64,000 bases of DNA from Branchiostoma floridae (Eukaryota; Chordata; Leptocardii; Amphioxiformes; Branchiostomatidae), in the NCBI RefSeq assembly GCF_000003815.2, contig NC_049988.1:12739969-12803968 (forward strand), read 5' to 3'. Below the pieces are notes generated by a model. The model was not told where the DNA came from. It saw only the letters and a list, made by a program, of their open reading frames with translations, and did no database searches. Shown piece after piece: positions 22,831 to 34,000 of this stretch (its first letter is position 1; every line of letters starts with the position of its first letter). The translations under genes were made by a program, and so were the position numbers.

Positions 22831-25800
22831 CTGCCAAACCTAGACGGGGTCAATATGAAATACACATTTTTTAGAATTAAAATTCAATCTCCATCTAATG
22901 GTTATTTAACTTTCTAGCGTTAATTGTTGTTGTTGTTGGCATCCGTCTGTCTCGGAAGACAATGGTAGGCGGACGGGTTTAAGGCGACCCGTCTGCCTGG
23001 CCTGCACTTGGGATTTTAAGGTGAAGGAGGGATGTGCACGTCCTTCTCCACCCTCTCGTCCACTGGCGCACTAGTCCTACAGGGGCAACTGTATGCAACG
23101 TGTAAGACGGCCCCAGCAGATGCAGGTTTGTTATTTGGAGTTTCCGTCTCCTAGGAGGATTTCCGACCAAGGATGCAAGGGGTTCCTCCTACCCCTGACT
23201 CATGTGTCATGGCGGGTGCGTCATGCCCGAACATGCCCCTATGGCCTGTCGCCACCACAAAGGCCTGTCACTGCCACTAGCCGCAGCTATGTACTCATTT
23301 ACACCTGAGTTAGGTGAGGAAAGTCGTGTAAAGTGCCTTTCCCAAGGGCACAAGATCGGTGACACGGCAAGCGGATTTGAACCCCGGACCTCTCGGGCCT
23401 GAGACCAACGCGCTCCCGATCGTGCCACGCGGTCCCACTCCTAGCGTTAATAGGACGATAGTAATGTTGTATGAATCAGGACTAATCTACTCCAGTCATA
23501 ATGAGGAGGGATACACACTTAGTCACGTTAAGGACTGCATTTTTCTCATTGAAGCGCCACCTAGCAGCATCTTTAGAATTGATATTTTATCTCCATTTAA
23601 TGATTATCTTACATTCTAGCGAAAGTATATGTTGGAAAGCATAAAAGGACAACCGACACGCAAGTTGTATAAATCAGAATTAATCTACTCTGGTCATAAA
23701 ACTTAATGAGGGGGGGATACACACTTAGTCACGTTTGGGACAACAATTTCACACTGCAGCGCCACCTAGCAGCAGGAAGTTAAACACTGTCGTAATTACC
23801 CCGTAGAAGGTAGCAAAATAACTGCTTAAACAATAGCTGAGTCAAATCCTTTCTATTTTGCAGCAAATAACTTTATTATCTTCAAACATGTAGTTTTGAC
23901 CATCTCCAGTCTCACATCAAGCATTTTGGCACTTGCACAATTTTTTTTCTGGGGGGGGGGGGGTTCAAAGTTCCCAGTTTAAAGGGTATCCTTGAAGATT
24001 TTGAAAACCTAGATAAACGTAGCGTGTTATTTACAATTTGACTGATTAAGCCGAACCCCTGTCGCTTGTTTTGATGTATTCCACGGCAAAGTATGTGATA
24101 AGATGATCTTATGGCCAAAACGGTACATCCGTTACACGTGTTTTCTTCCTTGGACGATAACATGTTAACGCTCGGAGGAAATTAGTTAGTTTTGACACTT
24201 CTCCAAAACCGCAAAGGGTCACAGCTCGTACTCATTATTTTCAAAACACGTCCTTTATGAAAACATGTCTTTTGGAAAATTGGCACGTCACAGTGTGACG
24301 TAACAGGACATATGGACTTGTTATTTTCTATTGGCCGGGAAGCACTCCTGCCGTGGGTTCCAGTCATTGGTCGGTTCATGGCTTGGTGATTAAATGATTG
24401 ACAGGAGGACAGGACAAACTTTGAGAAAGCAGAGTGGTTTGAGTGAAACTATCTTTCAAAGATTTGCTTTATACTCAAACATATATAGGGTTACATCTAA
24501 CATTTCTCTCCAAGCAGAGGTTAGGCTGCGGCTTTTCTTTTGTATCTTGTATTGTCAAAACCTGATTGGTTTACGAGTGCTTTGAGACGAGAGTAAAGAG
24601 ACAAACATATGAGTCCATAGAAATAAAAAAAAATTGTCTCAAAGCACTCGTTAACTACGTTAGATACTCTCCAGGCAGAGGTTAACCTGTGGCTGTTTTT
24701 TAAAGGTTTTTTAATCGTTTTTATGGGGCTTTTCATTTTGTAGTGTATGTTCCACAGTCAAAACCAATAGAAAATGCTTCAGAAACCGAGCTATACCTAA
24801 CATCTGATTGATTTATCAGCTCACAAGGTCGAAGCTATTCAAAGTTTTCCCAGGGCGTTTTAAACATTTCCCTTATCTGTTGTACGTGGCCAACGGCAGT
24901 GTTTAGAGACGTGAGCCGGGCCAGTGCGTTCAACCCCCACATGTGCTCAATCAGGCGTTTGTTTACACGCTAAACCCACATTCATGTCAACGGCGTTCAT
25001 TTACGTAGCCAAAGCTAACCACGCCTATCTGGCAGAGCAAGCGTTAAGGTCAAACAAAACGTTTCAAATGAATAAGATCTGTTACAAATACACGTAAGAA
25101 TATATCAAGATCTTTGCGTGTGCCTGTATCTTATACCTTGGCCACGCAAAAGTCAGCAACTATTTGCGAAAGACATATTCATTCGCAAACTGTTTGCGAA
25201 CAGGCGCCAATAGGGTGCAATTCGTCGCCAATCGTGTCCTATAGGCGTCAATGTTTTGATTTTTTGTCGTTGAAAACTCGCAATTGGCAAAATTGGGCAA
25301 ATGAGCAAGAACTAGACAGTAACACTAGTTCACCTTTATCCGCGGGGTAACCTATATCCGTTGTTTTCAAGAGCAGGGTATTTAGGGTTATTATTCCGAT
25401 GAAATGTGAGATCAAACTGCTAGATTTTGAAAATATTACAATTTGAAACCAACGTCCGTCGACATAAATCAACGGATATATGTTACCCCACGGATAAAGG
25501 TGAACGAGCGTTAACAGTTGCGAACATTGAAAATATTTTATGAATATTTATCATGGTCCGTTATGTTTAATTCTGTTGCAACGCTGTTATTTCTGGCAAA
25601 ACATTATTTTGTATATATATATATTTTTTTGGGGGGGGGGGAGCTGGTGGAGGGGGCGAAAGAACGGATATGACATTCATGGCGTGGCCATGTTTTTAGT
25701 TTACAAAGCACGCTTTTTACTCATGTGTCGCACAACTATAGCAACAACATTATTGACCCTCTTCCAACGTAAATATTGTTTATCAACATCTCTGCCCTTT

Positions 25801-26476
25801 TCTTTGTACGAGTGTATTTGTTTTCACGTATTCTGGCCTTCAACCGTATCAAATACCTTGTATGTAATCGAATATTTCCTGTTTTTTTCCAAAGCATTTC
25901 CGTTCAAATGTTTACAAGATTTTCAGAAAACAGACACAGTGGCTTCTGCAAAACATCCAAAACATAAAGCTTTTTTTTTTTCAAACTGACAAGGTTATAG
26001 ACAGAACATAGCGTCACATTTGAAGAGACATCATGAAGTTACCGTGAATTGTTTGTATCTGTAAACCATATTATTTTTCTTTGCTATGAATTATAAAAAA
26101 AAAAAAAATTGTTAATATAAATATGAACGTAAAACGTTGCCTTTATTTGGACTGGCTATCGTAGAAATATTGCCGTATGTGATTTCTAACATAAATAGGC
26201 ATAACTAAGAATAAGAAAGAAAAAAAAGTCACCCTCACCTTTTGTGCTTTCTTCTGTCTGTCCCTCTTTTTTGGACGTCTTCGACGGAATTTCAAACTCT
26301 TCAAGACTTCTTCTCCTGCGTCCTTCGTCGGGACAGACTCGTACGACGGTCCTGATGAAGTCTCGGCCACATAGTCGTACTGGCTCCAGTCGTGGTGTGC
26401 TGTTGTTCGCTTCAGTTACGACCAACATTGCGACAGTCAATACGACTAGAATAAGACTTGGCTTGGGGAACTCCAT
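22706..26476 (-). CDS. Relaxin/insulin-like peptide precursor, two coding exons
   Basis: Secreted peptide hormone of the insulin/relaxin superfamily. Exon 1 (26476-26239) encodes a hydrophobic signal peptide (LILVVLTVAMLVV), then a B chain with LCGRDFIRTVVRVC, where the 11 residues between cysteines are as in the family, then a tetrabasic RRRR cleavage site and the start of a Lys/Glu-rich C peptide. It stops at AAAAG|GTGAGG in phase 1. Exon 2 (from 22830, or 22839 with the alternative acceptor, to the TGA at 22706) completes the C peptide, has the KR cleavage site and gives the A chain NVRLAERCCHQGCTIAEIA followed by ESVCF. A phase-1 intron in the C peptide is the classic insulin/relaxin gene structure. 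RDFIRTVV fits the relaxin cassette RxxxRxxI/V. The precursor would be 120 or 123 residues. Odd point: nine rather than eight residues separate the last two A-chain cysteines. Joining two exons 3.4 kb apart is inference from phase, strand and complementary content. Confidence 0.88.
22925..23440 (-). mobile_element. tRNA-derived SINE, long copy, in the relaxin-like intron
   Basis: On the minus strand it starts at about 23440 with GGGACCGCGTGGCACGATCG, a tRNA-like box A. Box B GGGGTTCAAATCC follows about 50 nt later, then TTGTGCCCTTGGGAAAGGCA, CTTTACACGACTTTCCTCAC and a body of about 400 bp ending in a (TTG)-like repeat at 22928. The CCCTTGGGAAAGGCACTTTA segment recurs in other copies in the window. 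No ORF. Confidence 0.8.
23455..23775. repeat. Two direct copies of a segment of about 110 bp, 200 bp apart
   Basis: TAATCTACTCCAGTCATAAT, GGGATACACACTTAGTCACG and GCGCCACCTAGCAGCA near 23480-23575 recur at 23672-23773 (TAATCTACTCTGGTCATAAA, same middle, same end). Confidence 0.75.
24503..24750. repeat. Two further copies of the CTCTCCAAGCAGAGGTTA family
   Basis: TCTCCAAGCAGAGGTTAGG at about 24508 and TCTCCAGGCAGAGGTTAACC at about 24668 are followed by CGGCTTTT or TGGCTGTTTTTTAAAGG. They match the foldback at 2112. They lie in the relaxin-like intron, with an inverted pair (GAGTGCTTTGAGACGA / CTCAAAGCACTCG) between them. Confidence 0.65.
25322..25515. mobile_element. TTCACC..GGTGA MITE, copy 2 (relaxin-like intron)
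   Basis: AACACTAGTTCACCTTTATC, CGCGGGGTAACC, TATATCCGTTGT are inverted at the far end as CAACGGATATATGTTACCCC, then ACGGATAAAGGTGAACGAGC. The arms are about 45 bp and nearly perfect. The AACRCTAGTTCACC / GGTGAACNAGCGTT ends are shared with copy 3. Confidence 0.85.
26239..26476 (-). CDS. Relaxin-like precursor exon 1: signal peptide, B chain, C peptide start
   Basis: The ATG at 26476 is followed within a few residues by a strong signal peptide core, which supports this start. Cleavage is likely after VVTEA, leaving a B chain of about 29 residues (NNSTPRLEPVRLCGRDFIRT, then VVRVCPDEG) before RRRR. The exon ends in TEESTK plus one base at the donor; read past it, the frame becomes a run of Phe with no meaning. 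Confidence 0.9.
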
Positions 26477-26509
26477 CTTTCAACTTGTTGTGGAGACTTT
26501 TCTCCTAGT

Positions 26510-26850
26510 TTATAGTAGAAATTTGGCTTGCTGGTAGCTCGAAGTCCAGAATATCACTTGCTTTCTCCCTAAGAGGGAAGAATTTATAGACTAATGTTGT
26601 CAAACTTTCTGTGAATCGTCCAGGACACGAAAGACCTGACGCAAGTCCTTGATGACTAAGTGTTCTGATTCAGACAACGGCACACAACTTGTTGTACTTC
26701 TACTAGTTCTTAGAAGATATTTGGCTTGTTGTTAGTCCAGGAAATAGCTTGCTTTCATCGAAAGAGGGTGGAACTTGTAAAAAAATGTTTTCAAACGTTC
26801 TCTGAATGGGTCAGGGGACGGAGGACCTCAGGCTGACGCAAACTCTGGAT
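26510..26850. repeat. Direct duplication just upstream of the relaxin-like gene
   Basis: About 26510-26660 and 26705-26850 share diverged sequence in the same order: TTTGGCTTG, a run around CTTGCTTTC, AAGAGGG, TTTCAAAC/TGTCAAAC and CTCTGAAT/CTGTGAAT, then CTGACGCAA. Spacing is about 195 bp. The block sits where promoter and 5' UTR should be, so a duplicated regulatory segment is possible. Confidence 0.6.
26583..26588 (-). promoter_or_regulatory. Candidate TATA box for the relaxin-like gene
   Basis: On the minus strand, TATAAATTC lies about 107 bp before the ATG, which would allow a 5' UTR of about 75-80 nt. A second TATAAA at 26514-26509 is too near the ATG for a normal leader. Position is the only evidence. 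Confidence 0.3.
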
Positions 26851-26907
26851 GGATGACTGAATACGCGTAAACGTAGTAGGAAAACGGTAAACAATGACAA
26901 CGTGGTA

Positions 26908-27207
26908 TTATTGGAATAGAAAGTCCATGATTTGTTCCGACTGGTTTGACCGATAGGTTTCTCTGAGTTTGACCGGATGGGTGTGGATGTGGTCCCGTAC
27001 GTAAACAGAGCGAGCCTCCGGTGCAAGGAGCGGTTCTAGCCGGCTTCCGATGGGCGTTGACTTCAGTAGCGGCGGAAGATGTTTCTGCTTCCGATTCCAG
27101 CTCGCTTCTTCTTCTTCCGTATACTGCACAGTACTCTCTCTTGGGATCTTAAAGTTGTTATTTGAAGAAGAAGACAACAGGAAGATATATTTACCACGTC
27201 TTCGCTG
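26908..27207 (-). CDS. Second unrecognised ORF upstream of the relaxin-like gene
   Basis: Open from after a stop at 27208-27210 to the TAA at about 26908. Includes FKIPRESTVQYTEEEEASWN and LKSTPIGSRLEPLLAPEA, and the distal part reads YVRDHIHTHPVKLRETYRSN. In a different frame from the ORF at 27236-27475. No ATG in a good position and no family recognised. It may be part of a spliced or decayed gene. Confidence 0.28.
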   Translation of the reverse strand, partial: QRRRGKYIFLLSSSSNNNFKIPRESTVQYTEEEEASWNRKQKHLPPLLKSTPIGSRLEPLLAPEARSVYVRDHIHTHPVKLRETYRSNQSEQIMDFLFQ

Positions 27208-27235
27208 TTACGTCAAGCGAGAGTCACAGTGACCG

Positions 27236-27475
27236 CTATTTCCCTGTCCAATTGGCTCGCAAACGCTGTATATCTCTTGGAAAGTTGTGGACAAAACGCT
27301 GCACCGATTCTTCGTAGATGAAAATCTGTTCAACTGTGTAATCTGGTGGCAGTCTAGTGTCGAATACTACGAGAGGGAGCGTTTTTATAAACGCTGGTGA
27401 GTTTATCAAAGGATTGCTCTCACCTGCTAAAGAAAAGCGTGTCACGCTTGGAGAGAAACCTTTGTCCTTGAGCTT
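27236..27475 (-). CDS. Unrecognised ORF upstream of the relaxin-like gene
   Basis: About 80 open codons, same strand as the relaxin-like gene, containing FSLAGESNPLINSPAFIKTL and LPPDYTVEQIFIYEESVQRF and ending NWTGK-stop. The composition is protein-like: balanced, with few rare residues. There is no clear ATG start and I know no family for it. It could be an exon of another gene, a transposon fragment or chance. Confidence 0.3.
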   Translation of the reverse strand, partial: KLKDKGFSPSVTRFSLAGESNPLINSPAFIKTLPLVVFDTRLPPDYTVEQIFIYEESVQRFVHNFPRDIQRLRANWTGK

Positions 27476-27839
27476 TCAATGCACTTCCGTAGTGGCATTG
27501 AAAAGGGGGGTGGGGTGAGTTTTGGCAAACCGCTTTGATGCGTGCTACACTCGTGTTTGGTATTTTTCCATGCCGTGGTACTGACGTCGGCCAGGAAAGC
27601 TTTATTGTCGGTGTTATTGTTTCTTTTCTTGGTACATGCTGATAGACACGTGTGTACGGGTTGTCAGATGGTTAACATGCCCGCTAGCACGACCTGATGC
27701 CCGGGTGTTCACGTGAACGCCTCGGTAGCAGGTGTGGGGACGCGTGGTGTCTCGAAATCCCAAGGCAGACAAGTAAAATCTTAAAACAAAAAAGGCAGTC
27801 CCTAACCTAAACCACGTGTAGCTAAGTGTTAATTCATCT

Positions 27840-28335
27840 TTTTTTAATGAAATTTATACTGATTTTATAGAATATATACAGATATTCAGAATTCATACAA
27901 TCCACTACTAGGAAACACTGATTTTAGGGAAGTCATATATCTTAATACTTAGAACCATACGAATTTTGTGGAATTCATACCGGGTAGAAACATACGAATT
28001 ATTAGGGATCTATACTAAGAAGCATCTGTCTAGTTTTACCGAACCTATACTATCCACTACAGCAACTACATACGCAGATCTTATAGAATTTATACTATCC
28101 TCTACGACGAAACATGCGGATTTTACGGAATTCATGTGATCCACTAAGAAACATAACGTTATGAATCGAGTTTAACGGAGTTCATACTATGGCCACTATA
28201 GTATACGAAGAAACATGCGAATCAAATTTTATGGATTGTACAGGATCCACTGAGAAGAAACATACGAATTTTACGGTATTCATACGAATTTTACGGTATT
28301 CATACGGATTTTATGGAACACATCCCACCCAATAT
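27840..28335. repeat. Degenerate minisatellite around CATACGAATTTTACGGAATT
   Basis: Many copies of ACGAATTTTACGGTATTCAT, GATTTTATGGAA and ATACTATCCACTA, in units of about 25 to 80 bp. The last copies are near perfect (28260-28310). The ORF across its end is not credible. Confidence 0.75.
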
Positions 28336-28339
28336 CTGT

Positions 28340-29290
28340 TTGGAGATCAGACACATGCACAAACTATGGACGTAAAATACCACGCTAAAGTTTGTGAAAG
28401 TGTTTGCAGACTCAGTTTACTTGAATTCAACAATATTCAACGGATATGTCGCCAGGACTGAAAGAATGTCACTTCAGTACATTCACCTCGAATATAGTTC
28501 AAGAACACTAAGTCTAATGCAAAGCAGATGTTCATATTTCTAGTCGAGCGACATCTATTTGATAATTTCATGGTCAACAATAGCTACTCGAACTAGGTCA
28601 AATCCTATATATGATATACCTAATATGCAAGTGTAGTTGTCCCATCAAAAGGTACTCACATTTGCAATTCATATATATCAATGATCACTTTAAACGTGAA
28701 GAGAATGGAATTCCACAATTTTTGACAAATGAAATAGATATCTATTTGTTTGTTTGTTTGTATTTATGTATCATAACGCCAAATTGACACACTTTTAGAA
28801 CAGCATTCAGGACTTACTCATTTGAGCTATCATACATACAACACTATTATACATCTACTAAAATCAAAATACTTCGCATTTGGATTACATTTACAATAAT
28901 GCAATGTTGACTATTTCTGTGAGCTTAAAAAAACCTTGACTAAAAACTTTTCACTTGACTTTCTTACCTCTCTATCCCCCCTGGTTGCGAAGAATTTACC
29001 GCATCATCCAGTTTCACGGGTATTTCCACGTGTCGGCCTTCGTACTCCCGTTAATTAGTACGAAGATACAGAGGTTAAAAGATACGGAACAGCTATCGTA
29101 CAGAAGTGTTCGCGTGTACCGGGTTGAGGTTAGGAAATGCAGGTGGATTGCCACGTGAGGGTGGAGATAGGAACGTGTAGGGGATGGAGCTGTCATGTGG
29201 AACCGGTTAACACCTGTTGCACGTGCGTCGTGGTGATACACGTGGGATGTACTTTCACTCTTTAAGACTATGTTCACGTGTGATGTGGGT
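28340..29290. other. No supported gene
   Basis: AT-rich flank with a (TTTG)n stretch at 28748-28765, then mixed sequence. Nothing recognised. Confidence 0.4.
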
Positions 29291-29299
29291 GCTTTTAAT

Positions 29300-29719
29300 G
29301 TGTGCGTGTGTGTAGGTGTTGACATAAATGTAGTATTTTTTGTGTGTGTCTGTATGTACGTGTAAGTCTCTGTGTGTGTGTGTGTTTATAATTGAGTGTG
29401 AGCTGTGTGTTTGTGTATTCGCGCGAGTGAGTCAAGAAGGTTTAGACATTAGAAATTCCCCAAATGATTGTAAAAGCTTCCAATGACTGTAAGAAACTTA
29501 TCCTATACTACAACTCCTGTATTAGTTAGATAAGCATTAAGTTAAGCTATAAAACTTAAGTTATGTAGATGCCATACTTTGTACCCCGTTAAATTGTTGT
29601 GCAATAAAGTTATATATGTGTATGTGCGTGTGAGTCTCTGTGTATATTTGTGTGTGAGCGCGCGCGTGTGTATGTGTGAGTGAGACGGAGAGATTGTGTT
29701 CATCTGTCAATGTACTTGT

Positions 29720-29769
<50 letters not shown>

Positions 29770-29770
29770 C
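29300..29770. repeat. (TG)n-rich tract
   Basis: Interrupted TG repeats throughout, with a pure (TG) run at about 29721-29767. Confidence 0.9.
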
Positions 29771-30074
29771 TATTGTATGTGCGTGTGTCCGTCATACCTC
29801 CTTTTATCATGGAAGTAAGGCCATGTTCGTTTGATTATATGGATGCCATCTGCACGCACATTCATTTTGAACTATACTGTAAATCGTATACGTACAAAGC
29901 AAGTATACGCTGTATATTTCAAAATAAATAACGGAAGCCGTATACTAATTTCATAGAATGCCTAGGTCAATTCTAGGGTCAAAGGACATAACATGGAAGA
30001 GCAAAAAAAAAAGAAAAATCTATTGTTCGGTATACCATACTCTGTGTGTTCATTCATTTCTCCAACCTCCCTGG

Positions 30075-30190
30075 CCGCTAAGATTTCATTATGAAGGTAA
30101 CTTAATTGGCCTTTTTTTCCCGCACGCTTACATGGGTTTTTGGGTCCCCAGAGGGTGCCATCCATATATTCAAAGCAACATTACCTAAAT
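30075..30190. repeat. Dispersed repeat, third copy of the 1840 family
   Basis: TAAGATTTCATTATGAAGGT, then GCTTACATGGGTTTTTGGGT and GAGGGTGCCATCCATATATT. Same order as at 1840. Confidence 0.65.
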
Positions 30191-30955
30191 ACAGTAAAAA
30201 AAGACGAATGGAGCCGTTCCCAGCTATAAATTCATACAATTAAATCTTATGTTCCATATCATAACTTAAGAAATCAACAAAAAATCTTTATTCAAACGGC
30301 AGTGACAACAAGCTGAAAATCAAACTGTTGTTGGTTACTTTAGAAACGTTTAGAAATGGACTGGACTAACTCATTTGACGTTTTTTTTTTTTTAGACAAT
30401 AACAACAAGGGCATAATACGACATGATGGGCAATAGATACTACGACAGAAATCATAATAAAAATATCAAGTACCAGTACCCAAATATAATAATCACCTGC
30501 CGAATTCGACTGTCAATACTGTACTACTACTAGCAAGTAACTATAAGTTATGTACATTCAAACAGGTGTCACATTCCCGCCTTCCCAGCATGCAACACAG
30601 TAAACCAGATTATACGACTTAGTAATTATAAAGGGGACTATCAATATATTTTTAAAACATTATACATATTGTTCTGAAGAAAATATATATAATTAACATT
30701 ATATTACTAATCTAAATAATCATATAGAAAAGTTTAACAAAGTTTTACGGAATTTTTGTCCTTTTTCATGGTTAGACAAATGAGGCACTCCTCCCCCATT
30801 TTGCGATAGTGGTAGATTCCATTCAAGATGGCGGTCTTTATTTTGGTCGAAAACGTTGTGTGCCAAGCAACGGGGTTTTTGTCCATTATTTAGCAAAAAT
30901 GTGTGGATACAAATCATCTGAAGGGTTTTAAGTGATATAACAGATATCCAGGACT

Positions 30956-31018
30956 ATGGAGAACTCAAATGTTGAGAACGTAGCTTCTTCGTTGGTCCGG
31001 GAATACCTAAGTCGGAAG
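30956..31018 (+). CDS. MINDY4: MINDY4 coding exon 1 (start codon, LisH-like helix)
   Basis: ATG at 30956 opens a 21-codon exon ending in [10 protein letters not shown], followed by the donor AAG|GTAATA. The residues match the conserved N-terminus of vertebrate MINDY4 (SLVREFLSRKG pattern), which fixes this ATG as the start. Ends in phase 0. Confidence 0.93.
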
Positions 31019-34000
31019 GTAATAAGTTCTGTAGAATTTTTTTCCCAAAAATCCCAAACGATTTGAAAATGTGTTTCGGTCGATGTAACGTTTTCCTTTT
31101 TCTAAATCTAGAATTGCTGAAAGTGTCATGATTTAGTAAAGAAGGTCTTTACACTTACAGAAATATTCGTTCGTATCATATTACCCGTGTTATCTTGATT
31201 GGCGTATTGATGTATTACTATCTGTTGGAGGGGAGGGGGGCAGTTTGAGTACAAAGTAGTAGTTTCTAGATAACATTACATTTCAGGTCCCTTGCTGTGA
31301 TTTTACCTAGAGACAATCAGCTATAGAGAAAAACGATGAATAGATGTAGATAGGTAGATATGAAAAGAGAGATAGGCATCTAGCGAGAGAGGGAGACATA
31401 GGCATCTAGCGAGAGAGGGAGAGATAGGCATCTAGCAAGAGAGGGAGAGATAGGCATCTAGCGAGAGAGGGAGAGATAGGCATCTAGCGAGAGAGGGAGA
31501 GATAGGCATCTAGCGAGAGAGGGAGAGATAGGCATCTAGCGAGAGAGGGAGAGAGTGATAAAGAGGGAGGGAAAGGATGAGGTTGGGATGGATGTTGGGG
31601 TGACAGAGAGAGAGAGAGAGCAAATTATAGTGAGAGACAAAGCAAGTGAGAGACAGATAGAAGGGAAGAGAGAGAGAGACAGTGAAAGACACTGACAAAG
31701 ACAATGAGAGAAATAGAAAGAAATAGAAATATATAGGCAGTGACAGTGACAGAGAGACAATGGATAGATACTACATGTATTATACTGTAGGAATCTGACA
31801 CAACTTGCATTGAGTCGCCCAACACGTCCTTGTATATATGTAAATAACACTAACCCACCACATTCACTTGTCTTGTCTTTTGCACCCACAGATCAGTTGT
31901 TTATGTTTCCTTGTGTTTTTTGCCTTTGTTTGCCCTATGTTTGTATGGCATTAGCACCTGTTACTAACAAACATGCACACTGCTATTAATCCCCGTAAGG
32001 GGGCTGAGCAGTAGAAAAGAAGAAGAGAAGAAGAACTTGTCATTCACTCATTTCCCACCAGGGCCTGAAGGGCACACTACAGACCATGGACAGTGAGATG
32101 CCGAGGTCAGAGGGCAGCATCAGTAACCGGCTGCAGCTGGCCAAGGAGCTGCATCTGGAATACCTGATGAAGAAGAACAAGGTAACAGGTGGCATCTCAT
32201 TATCATAAGGCTATCACCTGAGGTACCAGCCCGACCGTAGGAAGAATCGTCCAAAGGCCGGAGGGCGATCCGACCCGCGGGAGGGCTGGGACCGAGGGTG
32301 ATGCGGAATACACCGTGTTGTATTTTATTCATGTCATACCCACCTGAGAAAACTCCTGTTTTGATGCGAAATGCGCCAGAAGATGAACAAAGTTGGTGCC
32401 CAGGTTGAACAAAAAGTGTTGCAACAGTAATGTTCTAACGTCCGAATCAAGTCTTTGAACTTTCTATGGCGCCGCACTCGTCCCGCTCGAAACAGTTCGA
32501 TTTATTCGAATAGAGCCCGAGTGATACAACTTAGAACCGGTCTGATATGGAAGTTATCACCCGGTCCGGCACACCCGTAGTAAACGTTTTCGCGTCACAG
32601 GTGTGACATCATATCGTGTCTTTTCTTGCTGTCTTCTTGTGCACGCAAGCGAGTTCCGATCATCCAAATGAAACCATGGAGCCTCGGGCCATATATTACA
32701 TAAATTAAATCATAGAATGCAACACGGGGTATTCTGTAGCGTCCGAGGTACCGCCCAACCGCGGGTACAGTAGGATCGCCCGACCTGCGGAAGGGTCGGG
32801 ATTGAGGGCTATTTTGTGTTTTATTGAATATTACGAGAGAGCAAAAGACATGACATCAACTACGCGATCGCATCAAAAACAAGAACCTGCAAAAGGAACT
32901 AAACAGTGGCACACTCATCAAAGTCGAATACTAGTAGTTGAAGCGAACTGTGGAGCCCTGGACGGTAACATGAAGTGCAGAACATCGATATTGAACATAA
33001 TTTGGACCAGGTATGATATAAATTTCAAAATACAAACTCCAGGTCAAAACACTGATATTGAACATAAAGATAGCCCTATTATGATGTAAATATAACATAT
33101 TATGTACCATGTTACGAGCAAGAAGAGAACAACACTTTTCTTCTTCTTAACATGTATGGTGTAAGAAAGAGTATTTACTGTAGCTTCTTTGTAAGAAGGA
33201 AAGTTCAACTTATTCATATTTTCCAAACCAAGGAGTGCTCCCCTCCACTACGAGCGATGCTGGAAGTCATGACCAAGTACTTCCTACAAAAGATAGACGT
33301 CGGCAGAGAGGACAAGAGACAATCTTCAGGCTCAAGACCATCTTCAAGAATGTCTTCAGGTACAGGGCTAGAAATTCATTTTTGGGATTAGGTGCACTGG
33401 TTGAAAACCCAGCTTGAAAAATTGGGTGCACGAAAAAAAAATTGGGTGCACCACTTAAATTTAAGTAATAACCTAATAAGGCCTAGGAAAAAAAATGTTG
33501 TGTTTCCTGTTTCCCTACCTACCCTAGAAAAACCTGCCGACCCTAGACTTTTTTTTGGGGGTGGGCAGAGGAGTCACAGTTTCCAGTTAGAATTTTTATT
33601 CAGCCTGCTTCCTATTGAAGCAAAAACACTGCTTGTCCTATCTAATGAAGGATAAATGTATCTATTGTATACAAAATTAAAGTTTGACATTAAAAGAGAA
33701 GTGTCCTCATGCACTTCAGTTTACTTTGTTTGACTGTATTGTAATATGTATCACTAGAGTTTTGGCCAGCCAAAAAAAAAATTACAAGAAAAAAAAGAAG
33801 ATAATCCCTACCTACCGACCCTAATTTTTTCAGGACTGAAACAGGAAACACAACATTTTTTTTCCTAGGCCTAATAAGAATTAGTCACAAGCTATCGAAT
33901 TCTTAAGTACCATGACTGACATTTTTTATTATCTTTCTAACACTTAGATGTCACGAATATGTTGTATACTAGTATACTTTAATATCTTTACATACATAAA

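Noticed and set aside
25731-25760. Minus-strand CCCYSC as a candidate relaxin A chain
   Set aside because: The frame has a stop immediately before it and no basic cleavage site; the exon at 22706-22830 fits every family feature better.
31510-31889. Ser/Leu-rich minus-strand ORFs
   Set aside because: Translation of the 26-bp GA-rich minisatellite and adjoining GA repeats.
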